The notes below the pieces were generated by a model. The model searched no databases, had not been told where the DNA came from, and worked only from the letters and a program-made list of their open reading frames with translations. Both the position numbers and the translations under genes were made by a program. A stretch of 64,000 bases of DNA from Mesorhizobium sp. ES1-4 (GTDB lineage: Bacteria > Pseudomonadota > Alphaproteobacteria > Rhizobiales > Rhizobiaceae): positions 186,001 to 250,000 of the forward strand of contig NZ_JAIUGV010000003.1 in assembly GCF_020164745.1 (NCBI RefSeq). The letters run 5' to 3'. Below, in pieces: positions 43,177 to 51,606 of this stretch; the stretch's first letter is position 1; every line of letters begins with the position of its first letter.

Positions 43177-44619
43177 TCATCCGACTGTCGGCGTGGCAAG
43201 CAGCCAAAGACCGAAAATGGTGTAGGCGATCATCAAGACAGTGAGCGGGAACTGGCTGAGCGCGGCGCGGGCGGGCTGGGGATGCAGGCGCCAGGCAAAG
43301 CCGTGGGCGACGAGAACCGCAAGGACATGGCCAAGGATGATGGCGCCGGCCTGGACATTCCACAGCCACCATGCGGAGCCGGCGCCGGCGACGATGCCGG
43401 CCTCGACCTGCATGTCGGCGGTGCCGAACAGGTTCCAGCCCAGCGAGAACGGATCGGACAAGGAGGCCAAGGCATACTGGCCGTCGACCAGCAGCGCCGT
43501 CAGATAGTGCGCGACATGGTAGGCGAGCGCGATCGGCACGATCGACCACACCAACAGGCCCGCCGCCTGGGCGAGAGGCCGGTCGCTGCCGGCAAGGCGC
43601 TGGCCGAGGATGACCGCAAGCAGGAACATCATCGCGAGCAGCGCGAATGTCAGGACAAGGCCAAAGCTGCCGCTGCCGATCACCGCCGTACGGCCTGGAA
43701 ATTCCAGCGGATTGATGCCGAACAGGCCGAGCCAGAAGAAGGTCTTCGACAGGCCGTCGAAGGAGACCGAGGACAAAGCGAGCAGCAGGAATGCGATGCC
43801 GCTGGCCGGCAAGGGTTCGGCCGCCAGCAGCTTGGCCCCCGGCCAGCACAAGCCGAGCCGACCATGGCGATCACGGGCGACCGGCGCAAAGCGTGCGACC
43901 ATCGCGAAGAAGATGCCGAGAAACTCACCGCTGCGGCTCCACTTGTCGTGGCCGAACACCAACATGGCCAGCAAGGTGAGCAGCCAGTAAAGGCCAGCGG
44001 CCCATGCGAGCCGCGCCGGATCGTCGGGGGCCGGATCGATGAGTTCGAACCAGGCAAAGGCGAAGAGCAGGACGACGGCCGGCCAGCAGCCTAGCCATTG
44101 CGGAAGTTGCCAGGCCGCTTCATCGCTTCTGCCGCTCAGGCGCGACAGCACCCGCCACGGGCCGTACCAGGGGTTGAGCCACGACCAGAGATCGCCGAAC
44201 ACGCCTTGCAGCAGCGCCAGGCCGGCCCACAGCAGCGTCCAGATCACCAGCGGCAACGGGTTGGAGAGGGGGTCGCGGCTGCCGAGGAAGCCGGCGGCGA
44301 GGAGAATGGCAAAGCCGGCAAATGATAGCAGGCTGACAGCCGTGCGGACACTGTCGCTGAAGGCGAACAACGGCAAGCGCCGGCGCCAGAAACGGTCCAG
44401 GGAAGCGGGTGGGAGCAATGCCAGGATAAGGAAACTGGCGGCTACGGCGAATGCGCCGCCGATGAGATAATAGCCGGTGGGGAGGAGCAGGACGTGGCCA
44501 CGGTCGGAGGCGTGCGCGAAGGCGGGAGCGGGTAAGATGCAGAAGGCGGCAGGCAAAAAGGCTGACGACAGAGGCCGGCGTTCCACGGCGGAACTCGAAC
44601 TGTCCAAGCGTCCGCCCAC
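43177..44619 (-). CDS. Hypothetical polytopic membrane protein downstream of pncB
   Basis: A 480 aa membrane protein with a signal-like N-terminus (LPAAFCILPAPAFAHA) and about eleven hydrophobic helices. No catalytic motif is obvious. It is rich in Trp (for example WSWLNPWYGPW and GSAWWLWN) and has several short extracellular loops. I recall distant relatives labelled fenitrothion hydrolase in actinobacteria, but I cannot confirm that link. It begins three bases after the pncB stop, so it is co-transcribed with nicotinate phosphoribosyltransferase. The meaning of that pairing is unknown. Confidence 0.65.
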   Translation of the reverse strand: MGGRLDSSSSAVERRPLSSAFLPAAFCILPAPAFAHASDRGHVLLLPTGYYLIGGAFAVAASFLILALLPPASLDRFWRRRLPLFAFSDSVRTAVSLLSFAGFAILLAAGFLGSRDPLSNPLPLVIWTLLWAGLALLQGVFGDLWSWLNPWYGPWRVLSRLSGRSDEAAWQLPQWLGCWPAVVLLFAFAWFELIDPAPDDPARLAWAAGLYWLLTLLAMLVFGHDKWSRSGEFLGIFFAMVARFAPVARDRHGRLGLCWPGAKLLAAEPLPASGIAFLLLALSSVSFDGLSKTFFWLGLFGINPLEFPGRTAVIGSGSFGLVLTFALLAMMFLLAVILGQRLAGSDRPLAQAAGLLVWSIVPIALAYHVAHYLTALLVDGQYALASLSDPFSLGWNLFGTADMQVEAGIVAGAGSAWWLWNVQAGAIILGHVLAVLVAHGFAWRLHPQPARAALSQFPLTVLMIAYTIFGLWLLATPTVG

Positions 44620-44622
44620 CCC

Positions 44623-45927
44623 TCACACCTTGACCAGTTGCTCCACGCGGTCCTTCTGCCCGAATATCCTCAGATAGCGCTCGATCTCCTTGGCATCGCC
44701 CGTCGCCTTGGCCGGATTGTCGGAGAGCTTGACCGCCGGCCGGCCATTGGCCTCGGTGACCTTGCAGACCAGCGATATGGCGTCGAGGCTTTTGGTTCGC
44801 GTCGGCGCGCAGCCTTCGAAATCATTGGTCAGGTTGGTGCCCCAGCCGAAGGACATGCGTACCTTGCCCTTGAAGTGACGGTAGGCCTCCTCGATGGTTT
44901 CGACCTCGAGCCCGTCGGAGAAGATCAGCAGCTTCTGCTTGGGGTCCTTGCCCTTTTCACGCCACCAGGACAGGATTTTTTCGCCGCCCTCGATGGGGGG
45001 CGCGCTGTCGGGACGGAAGCCGGTCCAGTCGGCGACCCAGTCCGGCGCGTCGCGCAGGAAGGAAGCGGTGCCGAAGGCATCGGGCAGCACGATCAGCAAA
45101 TTGCCGCCATAGTAGCGCTGCCAGTCCTGCAGCACCTTGTAGGGCGCCTGCTTCAGCTCTTTTTCCGAATTGGCGAGTGCCGCGAACACCATAGGCAGCT
45201 CATGCGCGTTGGTGCCGAGCGCCTCGAGGTCGTTGTCCATGGCCAGCAACACATTCGAGGTGCCGGTAAAGGCCTCGCCGATGCCTTCCTTCAGCGCCTC
45301 CACGCACCAGCGCTGCCACAGGAAGGAATGCCGCCGGCGGGTGCCGAAATCCGAGATGCGGATGCCGGGAAGGGCCTTCAGCCTTTCGGTCTTGGCCCAC
45401 ATCTTGGCCTTGGCACGGGCATAGAGCACGTCGAGGGTGAAGGGCCCGTAAGCCCGCATGGCCGCACGGGATCGGAGCTCGTTGATGATGGCGAGCGCCG
45501 GGATCTCCCATAGGGTGGTGTACATCCATGGGCCGGCGAAGGTCAGTTCGTACTGGCCGTCATGCCTGGAGAGCTCATAGTCGGGCAGCCGGAAGCCTTC
45601 CAGCCAGGCGAGGAATTCCGGCTCGAAAATCTGCTTGCGGCCGTAGAAATTGTTGCCGCCCAGCCAGATCATCTCCTTCTTGGAGAAGCGCAGCGTGCGG
45701 GCATGGTCGAGCTGCTCGCGCAGTTCGCCTTCATCGATCTCGTCGGCGAGCCGCACCGAGGTGGTGCGGTTGATGAGGGAAAAAGTGGCATCGACCTTGG
45801 GATACATGCCCCAGATCATCTGCAGCATCAAAAGCTTGTAGAAGTCCGTGTCGAGCAGGCTGCGCACGATCGGGTCGAGTTTCCAGGTGTGGTTGTAGAC
45901 GCGCCGCGCAATATCGGTCTTGGCCAT
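44623..45927 (-). CDS. pncB: Nicotinate phosphoribosyltransferase
   Basis: Cytosolic enzyme of the Preiss-Handler NAD salvage route; it joins nicotinate to PRPP with ATP hydrolysis. The 434 aa length, the opening [15 protein letters not shown], the segment with the phosphorylated His ([11 protein letters not shown]) and the late [12 protein letters not shown] with [10 protein letters not shown] are typical. It works downstream of nicotinamidase (36315). It may compete with the putative degradation operon for nicotinate. The membrane-protein gene follows immediately. Confidence 0.95.
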   Translation of the reverse strand: MAKTDIARRVYNHTWKLDPIVRSLLDTDFYKLLMLQMIWGMYPKVDATFSLINRTTSVRLADEIDEGELREQLDHARTLRFSKKEMIWLGGNNFYGRKQIFEPEFLAWLEGFRLPDYELSRHDGQYELTFAGPWMYTTLWEIPALAIINELRSRAAMRAYGPFTLDVLYARAKAKMWAKTERLKALPGIRISDFGTRRRHSFLWQRWCVEALKEGIGEAFTGTSNVLLAMDNDLEALGTNAHELPMVFAALANSEKELKQAPYKVLQDWQRYYGGNLLIVLPDAFGTASFLRDAPDWVADWTGFRPDSAPPIEGGEKILSWWREKGKDPKQKLLIFSDGLEVETIEEAYRHFKGKVRMSFGWGTNLTNDFEGCAPTRTKSLDAISLVCKVTEANGRPAVKLSDNPAKATGDAKEIERYLRIFGQKDRVEQLVKV

Positions 45928-46046
45928 GTCTCGTTACCGCCTTCGCTGCCCTGCCACCACAATAGCGACAGGCCTCATAGCATCGAATTGACCAAAACGC
46001 TGCCCGCTTTCAGGCTGGCCCGACAAAAAGAGAGCCCTGCGTGCGG

Positions 46047-47018
46047 CTATTGGGGTTTGCCGCCCATGACCTTGAGCGCGGGGCGTTTGCGGCGGGTGAC
46101 GAGGCGCCCCGCGACCGGGGCATCGGCGCGGCCGTCGTCCTGCGCCTTCTCGGCGAACAGCCAGTCCATGAACACCTGCACGATTGGCGCCGATCGCATT
46201 TCGTTGCGGCAGACGACATAGAAATCGTCGATCGCCGGCACCGACAGGCTGAACGGTGCCACCAGCATGCCCCTGGCCAGCAGTGCGCTTGCCGTCACCG
46301 AGTCGCCCAGCGCCACGCCATGGCCATGGACGGCGGCCTCCGCCGTCATGCGCGCATCGCCCAGGTGATGGCGCCGGCCTCGCTCCAGGTCCAGCGCGTC
46401 TGCGGCGGCCAGCCAGGTGTGCCACTCGCGGCCATCGTCCCCATGCAGCAGGACATGATCGGCAAGGTCGCGAACGTTGCGGATCGGGCGGTTGTTGATC
46501 AGCGTCGGACTGACCACCGGGAACAGCTCCAGGCCCGACCATTTGCGCATCCAGCAATCGGCCCAGCTGCCATCGCCGTAATGCACGCAGACATCGATAT
46601 GCGGCGCCCGGATATCTCTGGGGTCGTTGGATGGAATGAGCGTCAGCTGGATGTCGGGATATTGCGCGGTGAAGCTGCCGAGCCTCGGCGTCATCCACAA
46701 AAGCAGCAATGCCGGCACGCATGACACCGACAGGGCGCCACTGCTTGCCGGCCGCGTCAACCGCTGCGTGGCGGCGGCGATGCCGTCGAAGGCCGTCGAC
46801 ACCGCCGGCAAAAGTTCGGCGCCGTGCGGGGTCAGCTTGACCCGCTGGCCGACGCGTTCGAACAGCTTGACGCCAAGCGATTGCTCCAGCGCCTTGACCT
46901 GATGGCTGACGGCGCCATGCGTGACATTCAGCTCGCTCGCCGCCTTGGTCAGAGAGGCATGCCGCGCCGTTGCCTCGAAGGCGCGCAGCGGGTTGAGAGG
47001 TGGCAAGCGCTTGACCAT
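46047..47018 (-). CDS. LysR family transcriptional regulator (GcvA-like)
   Basis: A 323 aa regulator. The N-terminal winged helix (residues 5-65) contains FEATARHASLTKAASELNVT and SHQVKALEQSLGVKLFER, with the LNPLRAF opening typical of the GcvA/TrpI-like group. The rest is the periplasmic-binding-like effector domain. It is divergent from the ureohydrolase gene at 47229, and a perfect palindrome with the LysR T-N11-A pattern lies between them, so it probably controls that gene and the transporter behind it. The basic C-terminal tail (RLVTRRKRPALK) is somewhat longer than usual. Confidence 0.9.
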   Translation of the reverse strand: MVKRLPPLNPLRAFEATARHASLTKAASELNVTHGAVSHQVKALEQSLGVKLFERVGQRVKLTPHGAELLPAVSTAFDGIAAATQRLTRPASSGALSVSCVPALLLLWMTPRLGSFTAQYPDIQLTLIPSNDPRDIRAPHIDVCVHYGDGSWADCWMRKWSGLELFPVVSPTLINNRPIRNVRDLADHVLLHGDDGREWHTWLAAADALDLERGRRHHLGDARMTAEAAVHGHGVALGDSVTASALLARGMLVAPFSLSVPAIDDFYVVCRNEMRSAPIVQVFMDWLFAEKAQDDGRADAPVAGRLVTRRKRPALKVMGGKPQ

Positions 47019-47034
47019 GAATGCTCGACTTCAT

Positions 47035-47051
47035 TGTGAGATTTTCTCACA
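47035..47051. promoter_or_regulatory. LysR-type operator TGTGAGA-TTT-TCTCACA
   Basis: A perfect 7-bp inverted repeat with a 3-base centre lies 17 bases before the lysR start. Its inner part TGAGATTTTCTCA fits the T-N11-A LysR box. It is in the divergent lysR/ureohydrolase promoter region 47019-47228, which holds no gene. Confidence 0.65.
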
Positions 47052-47228
47052 TGAACCACCCTAACAATATCAATTGCATTTTCAAAGCGGCTGCCGGACA
47101 CTTTGGCTTGGAACAACATCAAGACGTAAGATTTGCAGACAGCCGGCGGGACAGCGGCCCGGCCGGATGACGGTCGGTTCGCCCGAGGCCACCGACGGCA
47201 ACGCTGCATCAGTTGAGGAGGAACGGAT

Positions 47229-48290
47229 ATGGGATACGATCGCGGCAAGCTCGACGCATTGCGCCGCAAATATGGCGAGAGCCATGGCGGCGAGATGTTC
47301 GACCCGAAATTTCGTAAGGTCGCCGACAAGATCTTTTCCAAGAGCGGCACGCGGCTGGCGCCCTATTCCGGCATCCCGACTTTCCTGACCGCGCCCTACC
47401 GCGAAATCGCGGCGGAAAATCCGGACTTCGGCGACCTGCAGGTGGCGATCATTGGCGTGCCGATGGACCTCGGCGTCACCAACCGGCCTGGCTCGCGCTT
47501 CGGGCCGCGCGCATTGCGGGCCATCGAACGCATCGGTCCCTACAACCATGTGCTGGAATGCGCGCCAACGCATGAGCTCAGGGTCGCCGACATCGGCGAC
47601 GTTCCTTTCCAGAGCCGTTACCGGCTGGAGACCAGCCATGAGGACATCGAGCGCCGCATCAACCAGATCGTCGACGCCGGCGTCATACCGCTGTCGGTCG
47701 GTGGCGATCATTCGATCACCCACCCGATCCTGAAGGCAGTCGGCAAGAAGGCGCCGGTCGGCCTGATCCACATCGACGCCCACTGCGACACAAGCGGCCT
47801 GTTCGACCTGACCAAGTTTCACCATGGCGGCCCGTTCCGCAACGCCGTGCTCGATGGCGTGCTCGATCCGACGCGCACCATTCAGATCGGCATCCGCGGC
47901 GCGGCCGAATATCTGTGGGAGTTCACCTACGAATCCGGCATGACCGTGGTGCATGCCGAGGAGGTGACCGGGCTCGGCATCCCCGCCATCATCGAGAAGG
48001 CCCGCAGAATAGTTGGTGACGGCCCGACCTACGTGTCCTTCGACATCGACAGCGTCGACCCGGCCTTCGCGCCGGGCACCGGCACGCCGGAAGTCGGCGG
48101 GCTGACGACGCGCGAAGTGCTTGAGCTGCTGCGCGGCCTCAAGGGCCTCAACATCGTCGGCGGCGACGTCGTCGAGGTGGCGCCGCAATATGACGCGACC
48201 ACCAACACCGCGCATGCCGGCGCCCAGGTGCTGTTCGAAATCCTGAGCCTGATGGTGTTCAGCCCGGCCGTGGCCGGCAAGGGAGCCTGA
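47229..48290 (+). CDS. speB: Agmatinase-family ureohydrolase
   Basis: A 353 aa binuclear-manganese hydrolase of the arginase/agmatinase family that releases urea from a guanidino compound. Metal ligands are intact: GGDHS, HIDAHCDT (Asp-x-His-x-Asp) and FDIDSVDPAFAPG. It has an N-terminal extension of about 65 residues before the catalytic domain compared with E. coli SpeB. GAGGAGG lies six bases before the ATG. It is followed by a family-3 binding protein and two permeases, so the guanidino substrate is probably imported. Agmatine, 4-guanidinobutyrate and related compounds are all candidates. Confidence 0.9.
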   Translation: MGYDRGKLDALRRKYGESHGGEMFDPKFRKVADKIFSKSGTRLAPYSGIPTFLTAPYREIAAENPDFGDLQVAIIGVPMDLGVTNRPGSRFGPRALRAIERIGPYNHVLECAPTHELRVADIGDVPFQSRYRLETSHEDIERRINQIVDAGVIPLSVGGDHSITHPILKAVGKKAPVGLIHIDAHCDTSGLFDLTKFHHGGPFRNAVLDGVLDPTRTIQIGIRGAAEYLWEFTYESGMTVVHAEEVTGLGIPAIIEKARRIVGDGPTYVSFDIDSVDPAFAPGTGTPEVGGLTTREVLELLRGLKGLNIVGGDVVEVAPQYDATTNTAHAGAQVLFEILSLMVFSPAVAGKGA

Positions 48291-48307
48291 CGGCCAGACA
48301 CAAAGGC

Positions 48308-48332
48308 GGCCGCCGCGCTGGAGCCGGCGGCC
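48308..48332 (+). terminator. Hairpin between ureohydrolase and binding-protein genes
   Basis: GGCCGCCG (48308-48315) pairs perfectly with CGGCGGCC (48325-48332) around a 9-base loop, 17 bases after the ureohydrolase stop and 40 before the binding-protein start. No T-run follows directly; it could attenuate or stabilise the polycistronic message. Confidence 0.45.
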
Positions 48333-48372
48333 GGCCCAGAAAAATCAAAAAGCTTCCAGAAGGGGAATGACA

Positions 48373-49182
48373 ATGACAATCCGCTCGACACTCACATCCT
48401 CCATCGCCGCCGTCCTTGTACTGGGCGCGGCAGGTCTCGGCTTCGCCACACAGGCGGCCAAGGCCGACGCGCTGGCCGATATCACCAAGGCCGGCACCAT
48501 CAATGTCGGCGTCTTCGCCGACTTCCCGCCCTTCTCCTCGGCCAGCGCCGACATGAGCCTCAAGGGCTATGACATCGACGTCGCGCAGTACATCGCCGAC
48601 ACGCTGAAGGTGAAGCTCAACACCGTGGCCGTCACCGGCCAGAACCGCATTCCTTATCTCAACGACCACCGCGTCGACATCCTGATGAGTGTCGGCTATT
48701 CGAAGGAGCGCGAGCAGGTCATCGACTTCGCCGCCGCCTACGCGCCCTATTACATCGCGGTGATCGGCCCGGCGGCGATGACGGTAAAAGGCAAGGAAGA
48801 CCTTGCCGGCAAGTCGATCGCCGTCAATCGCGGCACGCTGGAAGACACCTCGCTTACCGAGGCAGCGCCCGCTTCGGCCGACATAAAGCGTTTCGACAAC
48901 TACAATTCGGTGATCCAGGCCTTCATTTCCGGCCAGACCCAGCTGATGGTCGTCGGCAACGATGTCGGCGCCCAGGTTCTGGCCAAGCAGGACGCGCTGA
49001 AGCCGGAGCAGAAGTTCCAGCTTCTGACCTCGCCTTCGCATATCGGCCTCAACAAGAATGAAGATGCCCTCAAGAAGGCTGTCAACGATGCCGTCGCCAA
49101 GATGCTGGCCGACGGCAAGCTCGACGAAAGCTCGAAGGCCTGGCTGAAGACGCCGCTCAACCCCGACAACCTCAAGGATTGA
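48373..49182 (+). CDS. Amino-acid-type ABC transporter substrate-binding protein
   Basis: A 269 aa periplasmic family-3 binding protein with a signal peptide ending near AAKADA. I choose the second ATG (48373) because AGGGG at 48361-48365 is then properly spaced; the ATG at 48367 is too close to it. The mature domain shows INVGVFADFPPFSS, KGYDIDVAQYIADTL and the DILMSVGYSKEREQVIDFA segment. It follows the ureohydrolase, so a cationic guanidino or amino compound is the likely ligand. Confidence 0.9.
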   Translation: MTIRSTLTSSIAAVLVLGAAGLGFATQAAKADALADITKAGTINVGVFADFPPFSSASADMSLKGYDIDVAQYIADTLKVKLNTVAVTGQNRIPYLNDHRVDILMSVGYSKEREQVIDFAAAYAPYYIAVIGPAAMTVKGKEDLAGKSIAVNRGTLEDTSLTEAAPASADIKRFDNYNSVIQAFISGQTQLMVVGNDVGAQVLAKQDALKPEQKFQLLTSPSHIGLNKNEDALKKAVNDAVAKMLADGKLDESSKAWLKTPLNPDNLKD

Positions 49183-49188
49183 GCTGCC

Positions 49189-49845
49189 GTGGCCTTCGGC
49201 TGGCTTCCAGGTGCCGTGGGCGACATCGCGCACGGCGCGGCCACGACGATCCTCTTGATCGCCGTGACCACGCTGGCGGGCACGCTGCTCAGCATCCTCG
49301 GCGCGGCGGGGCGGCGCAGCGGCCCCGCGCTGCTGCGACGGGCCATTGCCTTGTATGTCGAGGTGATGCGCAACACGCCGTTCCTGGTGCAGCTGTTCTT
49401 CATCTTCTTCGGCCTGCCGAGCCTCGGCATCAGGCTCGACCCGATCCTGGCCGCCATGCTGGCGATGACGCTCAACATGGCGGCCTACACGATCGAGATC
49501 GTCGGCGCCGGGCTCGACGCCGTGCCGCAGGGGCAGACAGAAGCGGCCCTGGCGCTCGGATTGCGGCCACGGCAAGTGTTCATCAAGATCGTGTTGCCGC
49601 AGGCGCTCAAGATCATCTATCCGGCGTTGACCAGCCAGATCGTCATCATGATGCTGGAGTCCGCCGTGGTGTCGCAGATCGCGGTGCGCGAGCTGACCTA
49701 TGAGGCCGACATGCTGCAGGCGCGCACTTTTCGCTCGTTCGAGACCTATTTTGTGGTGACGCTGGTCTATCTCCTGATGTCGATGGCCTTGCGTCGGTTG
49801 CTGGTGTCAGGCGGGCGCCGCGCGCTCGGGGCTGGCGTGTCATGA
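49189..49845 (+). CDS. Amino-acid ABC transporter permease 1
   Basis: A 218 aa permease starting with GTG six bases after the binding-protein stop. It has five membrane helices, MRNTPFLVQLFFIFFGLP in the first half, and the EAA loop AVPQGQTEAALALGLRPRQ before VLPQALKIIYPAL. Its stop overlaps the second permease by 4 bases, so the two probably form a heterodimeric channel. Confidence 0.9.
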   Translation: MAFGWLPGAVGDIAHGAATTILLIAVTTLAGTLLSILGAAGRRSGPALLRRAIALYVEVMRNTPFLVQLFFIFFGLPSLGIRLDPILAAMLAMTLNMAAYTIEIVGAGLDAVPQGQTEAALALGLRPRQVFIKIVLPQALKIIYPALTSQIVIMMLESAVVSQIAVRELTYEADMLQARTFRSFETYFVVTLVYLLMSMALRRLLVSGGRRALGAGVS

Positions 49846-50489
49846 TCGAGTTCACGCTGTGGGACATCGTGCGCAACCTTCTGCTCGCGGCCCGCTGGAC
49901 GGTGCTGCTGTCGCTCGCCGCCTTCATCGGCGGCGCGCTGGTCGGGATGGCGGTGCTGTTCTTCCGGATCGCCAAGAATAAATGGAGCCGGCGTATTGCC
50001 TCCGGCTACATCGCCTTGTTCCAGGGAACGCCGCTGCTGATGCAGCTGTTCCTGATGTTCTTCGGCCTGCCGATGCTCGGCCTGCGCATCGAGCCGTGGA
50101 CGGCGGCGGTGCTGGGCCTGACCTTCTTCGCCAGCGCCTACCTGGCCGAGATCTGGCGTTCGGGCGTCGATGCGCTGCCATTGGGCCAATGGGACGCCGG
50201 CGCCAGCCTTGGCCTGCACTACCTGCAGGAACTCAGGCTAATCATCCTGCCGCAGGCGTTCGCGATCACCCGCGCGCCGACGGTCGGCTTCCTGGTGCAG
50301 CTGATCAAGTCGACCGCGCTGACCTCGATCATCGGCTTCGAGGAACTGGTGCGGACTTCGAATGCCATCAACAACGCCACCTTCGAGCCATTCAAGGTCT
50401 ACGGGCTGGTGGCGCTGATCTTCTTCGTCCTGTGCTTTCCGCTGACGCAATATGCCCGCAGACTGGAGCAACGAACGCCGGCGCGCTGA
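49842..50489 (+). CDS. Amino-acid ABC transporter permease 2
   Basis: A 215 aa paralogue of the preceding permease, with the ALFQGTPLLMQLFLMFFGLP segment and the EAA loop ALPLGQWDAGASLGLHYLQ followed by LPQAFAITRAPTVGF. It ends this plus-strand run. No ATPase gene follows, as the next gene is on the minus strand and unrelated, so the ATPase must be supplied from elsewhere. Confidence 0.9.
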   Translation: MIEFTLWDIVRNLLLAARWTVLLSLAAFIGGALVGMAVLFFRIAKNKWSRRIASGYIALFQGTPLLMQLFLMFFGLPMLGLRIEPWTAAVLGLTFFASAYLAEIWRSGVDALPLGQWDAGASLGLHYLQELRLIILPQAFAITRAPTVGFLVQLIKSTALTSIIGFEELVRTSNAINNATFEPFKVYGLVALIFFVLCFPLTQYARRLEQRTPAR

Positions 50490-50510
50490 AGCAACGAGCG
50501 CGGGCGGGGT

Positions 50511-51356
50511 TCAATTGGCACTGGTTGTTGCGTTGAACCCGCACTGCTTCTGTTCCATATCGATCTGCTTGGTGATGCGGATGGCATTCTGGGCGTAGGC
50601 TTCGGTCACGGAGCCGCTATTCACGGTCTTGTCTTTCAGCGGACTCACGCCTGCGCAGAGGTGGAAGACATGCGGCTCCGAGGACTTCTTGGCGCCGTTT
50701 TCCGGTGCGATCCAGTACACGATGTCCCGCCCTGCGGGATTCGCCGCGTCCTTCGTCGCCGCAGCCACCGCGGCGGAATCCGTGGCAATCGCCTGCGCCT
50801 GGGCGGCTACGTCGGGCGAACAGGCGGTGGTGGGTTGGCCCGACTTGATCTGGGTGGCGCACGCGTTCATGTCCTGCGTGTACTGCTCGACCGATGGGGG
50901 CTTGAAGCTGACCCCCACTACCGTCGCGAGCACGGCCAGCGCAGCGCCGATACCGCCGGCGACCTTCTTGGTCCGCGGGTCCATGTTCTTGTCGGTCAGG
51001 ATCAGCAGAACCAGCGGGAGGAAGGCGATCAGCGTGACGATCGCGCCGAGCTGGTTTTGGAAGAAGAACCTGGCCGTGTCGGATGCGCGGGCCGGATCGT
51101 GCCTGTTGGCCGCCTTCCAAAACAAGTTGCCGGCGATTGCGAAAATCGCGATTCCGACCAGAAGGCCGATCAGCAACGGCAGATTTCCGTGGTCGAATTT
51201 GTGCTGGTAAAACAAGGCAATCCCGGCGATCTCGCCGCCAATGGCGATGATCCACGCTAGCGCAGCGAAAATGCGTAGGCGCGTAGCGGCGGATTTCTGG
51301 CCCTGCGTCGCTTGCCAATCCTTGGTAACGTCTACGGCCGGCTTGTTGTCGCTCAT
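50511..51356 (-). CDS. Hypothetical membrane protein with large extracytoplasmic domain
   Basis: A 281 aa protein I do not recognise. After a polar N-terminus come four hydrophobic helices: residues about 26-50, 57-79, 101-121 and 130-151. A C-terminal domain of about 130 residues carries three Cys (NACATQ, TTACSPDV, LCAGVSP) plus one near the end (KQCGF), suggesting disulfides in an oxidising compartment. The start at 51356 has AGGGGAATT upstream. It is a single-gene unit between an amino-acid transporter and the MATE exporter. Confidence 0.72.
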   Translation of the reverse strand: MSDNKPAVDVTKDWQATQGQKSAATRLRIFAALAWIIAIGGEIAGIALFYQHKFDHGNLPLLIGLLVGIAIFAIAGNLFWKAANRHDPARASDTARFFFQNQLGAIVTLIAFLPLVLLILTDKNMDPRTKKVAGGIGAALAVLATVVGVSFKPPSVEQYTQDMNACATQIKSGQPTTACSPDVAAQAQAIATDSAAVAAATKDAANPAGRDIVYWIAPENGAKKSSEPHVFHLCAGVSPLKDKTVNSGSVTEAYAQNAIRITKQIDMEQKQCGFNATTSAN

Positions 51357-51606
51357 GATCAATTCCCCTGATGTCGACACTTTTGCTGCGCGACGTGAAT
51401 GCCAACCTGTCCGGCGCAGCGTCATTGAACGATCGTCTTCGTCACCTGCCTAGGCGATGCGGCGAAAAATGCGAGCGCCACGGCAGGCCACATCCCATCC
51501 ATATTGCGCATGAGCGAATGCGTCCATACCCAAGGAGGCAGACGCCGATGGTTGGCGAACATCGTCCGATCGACACGACGGCCGCCCGCGCTTGGGGCGA
51601 TCCGCT

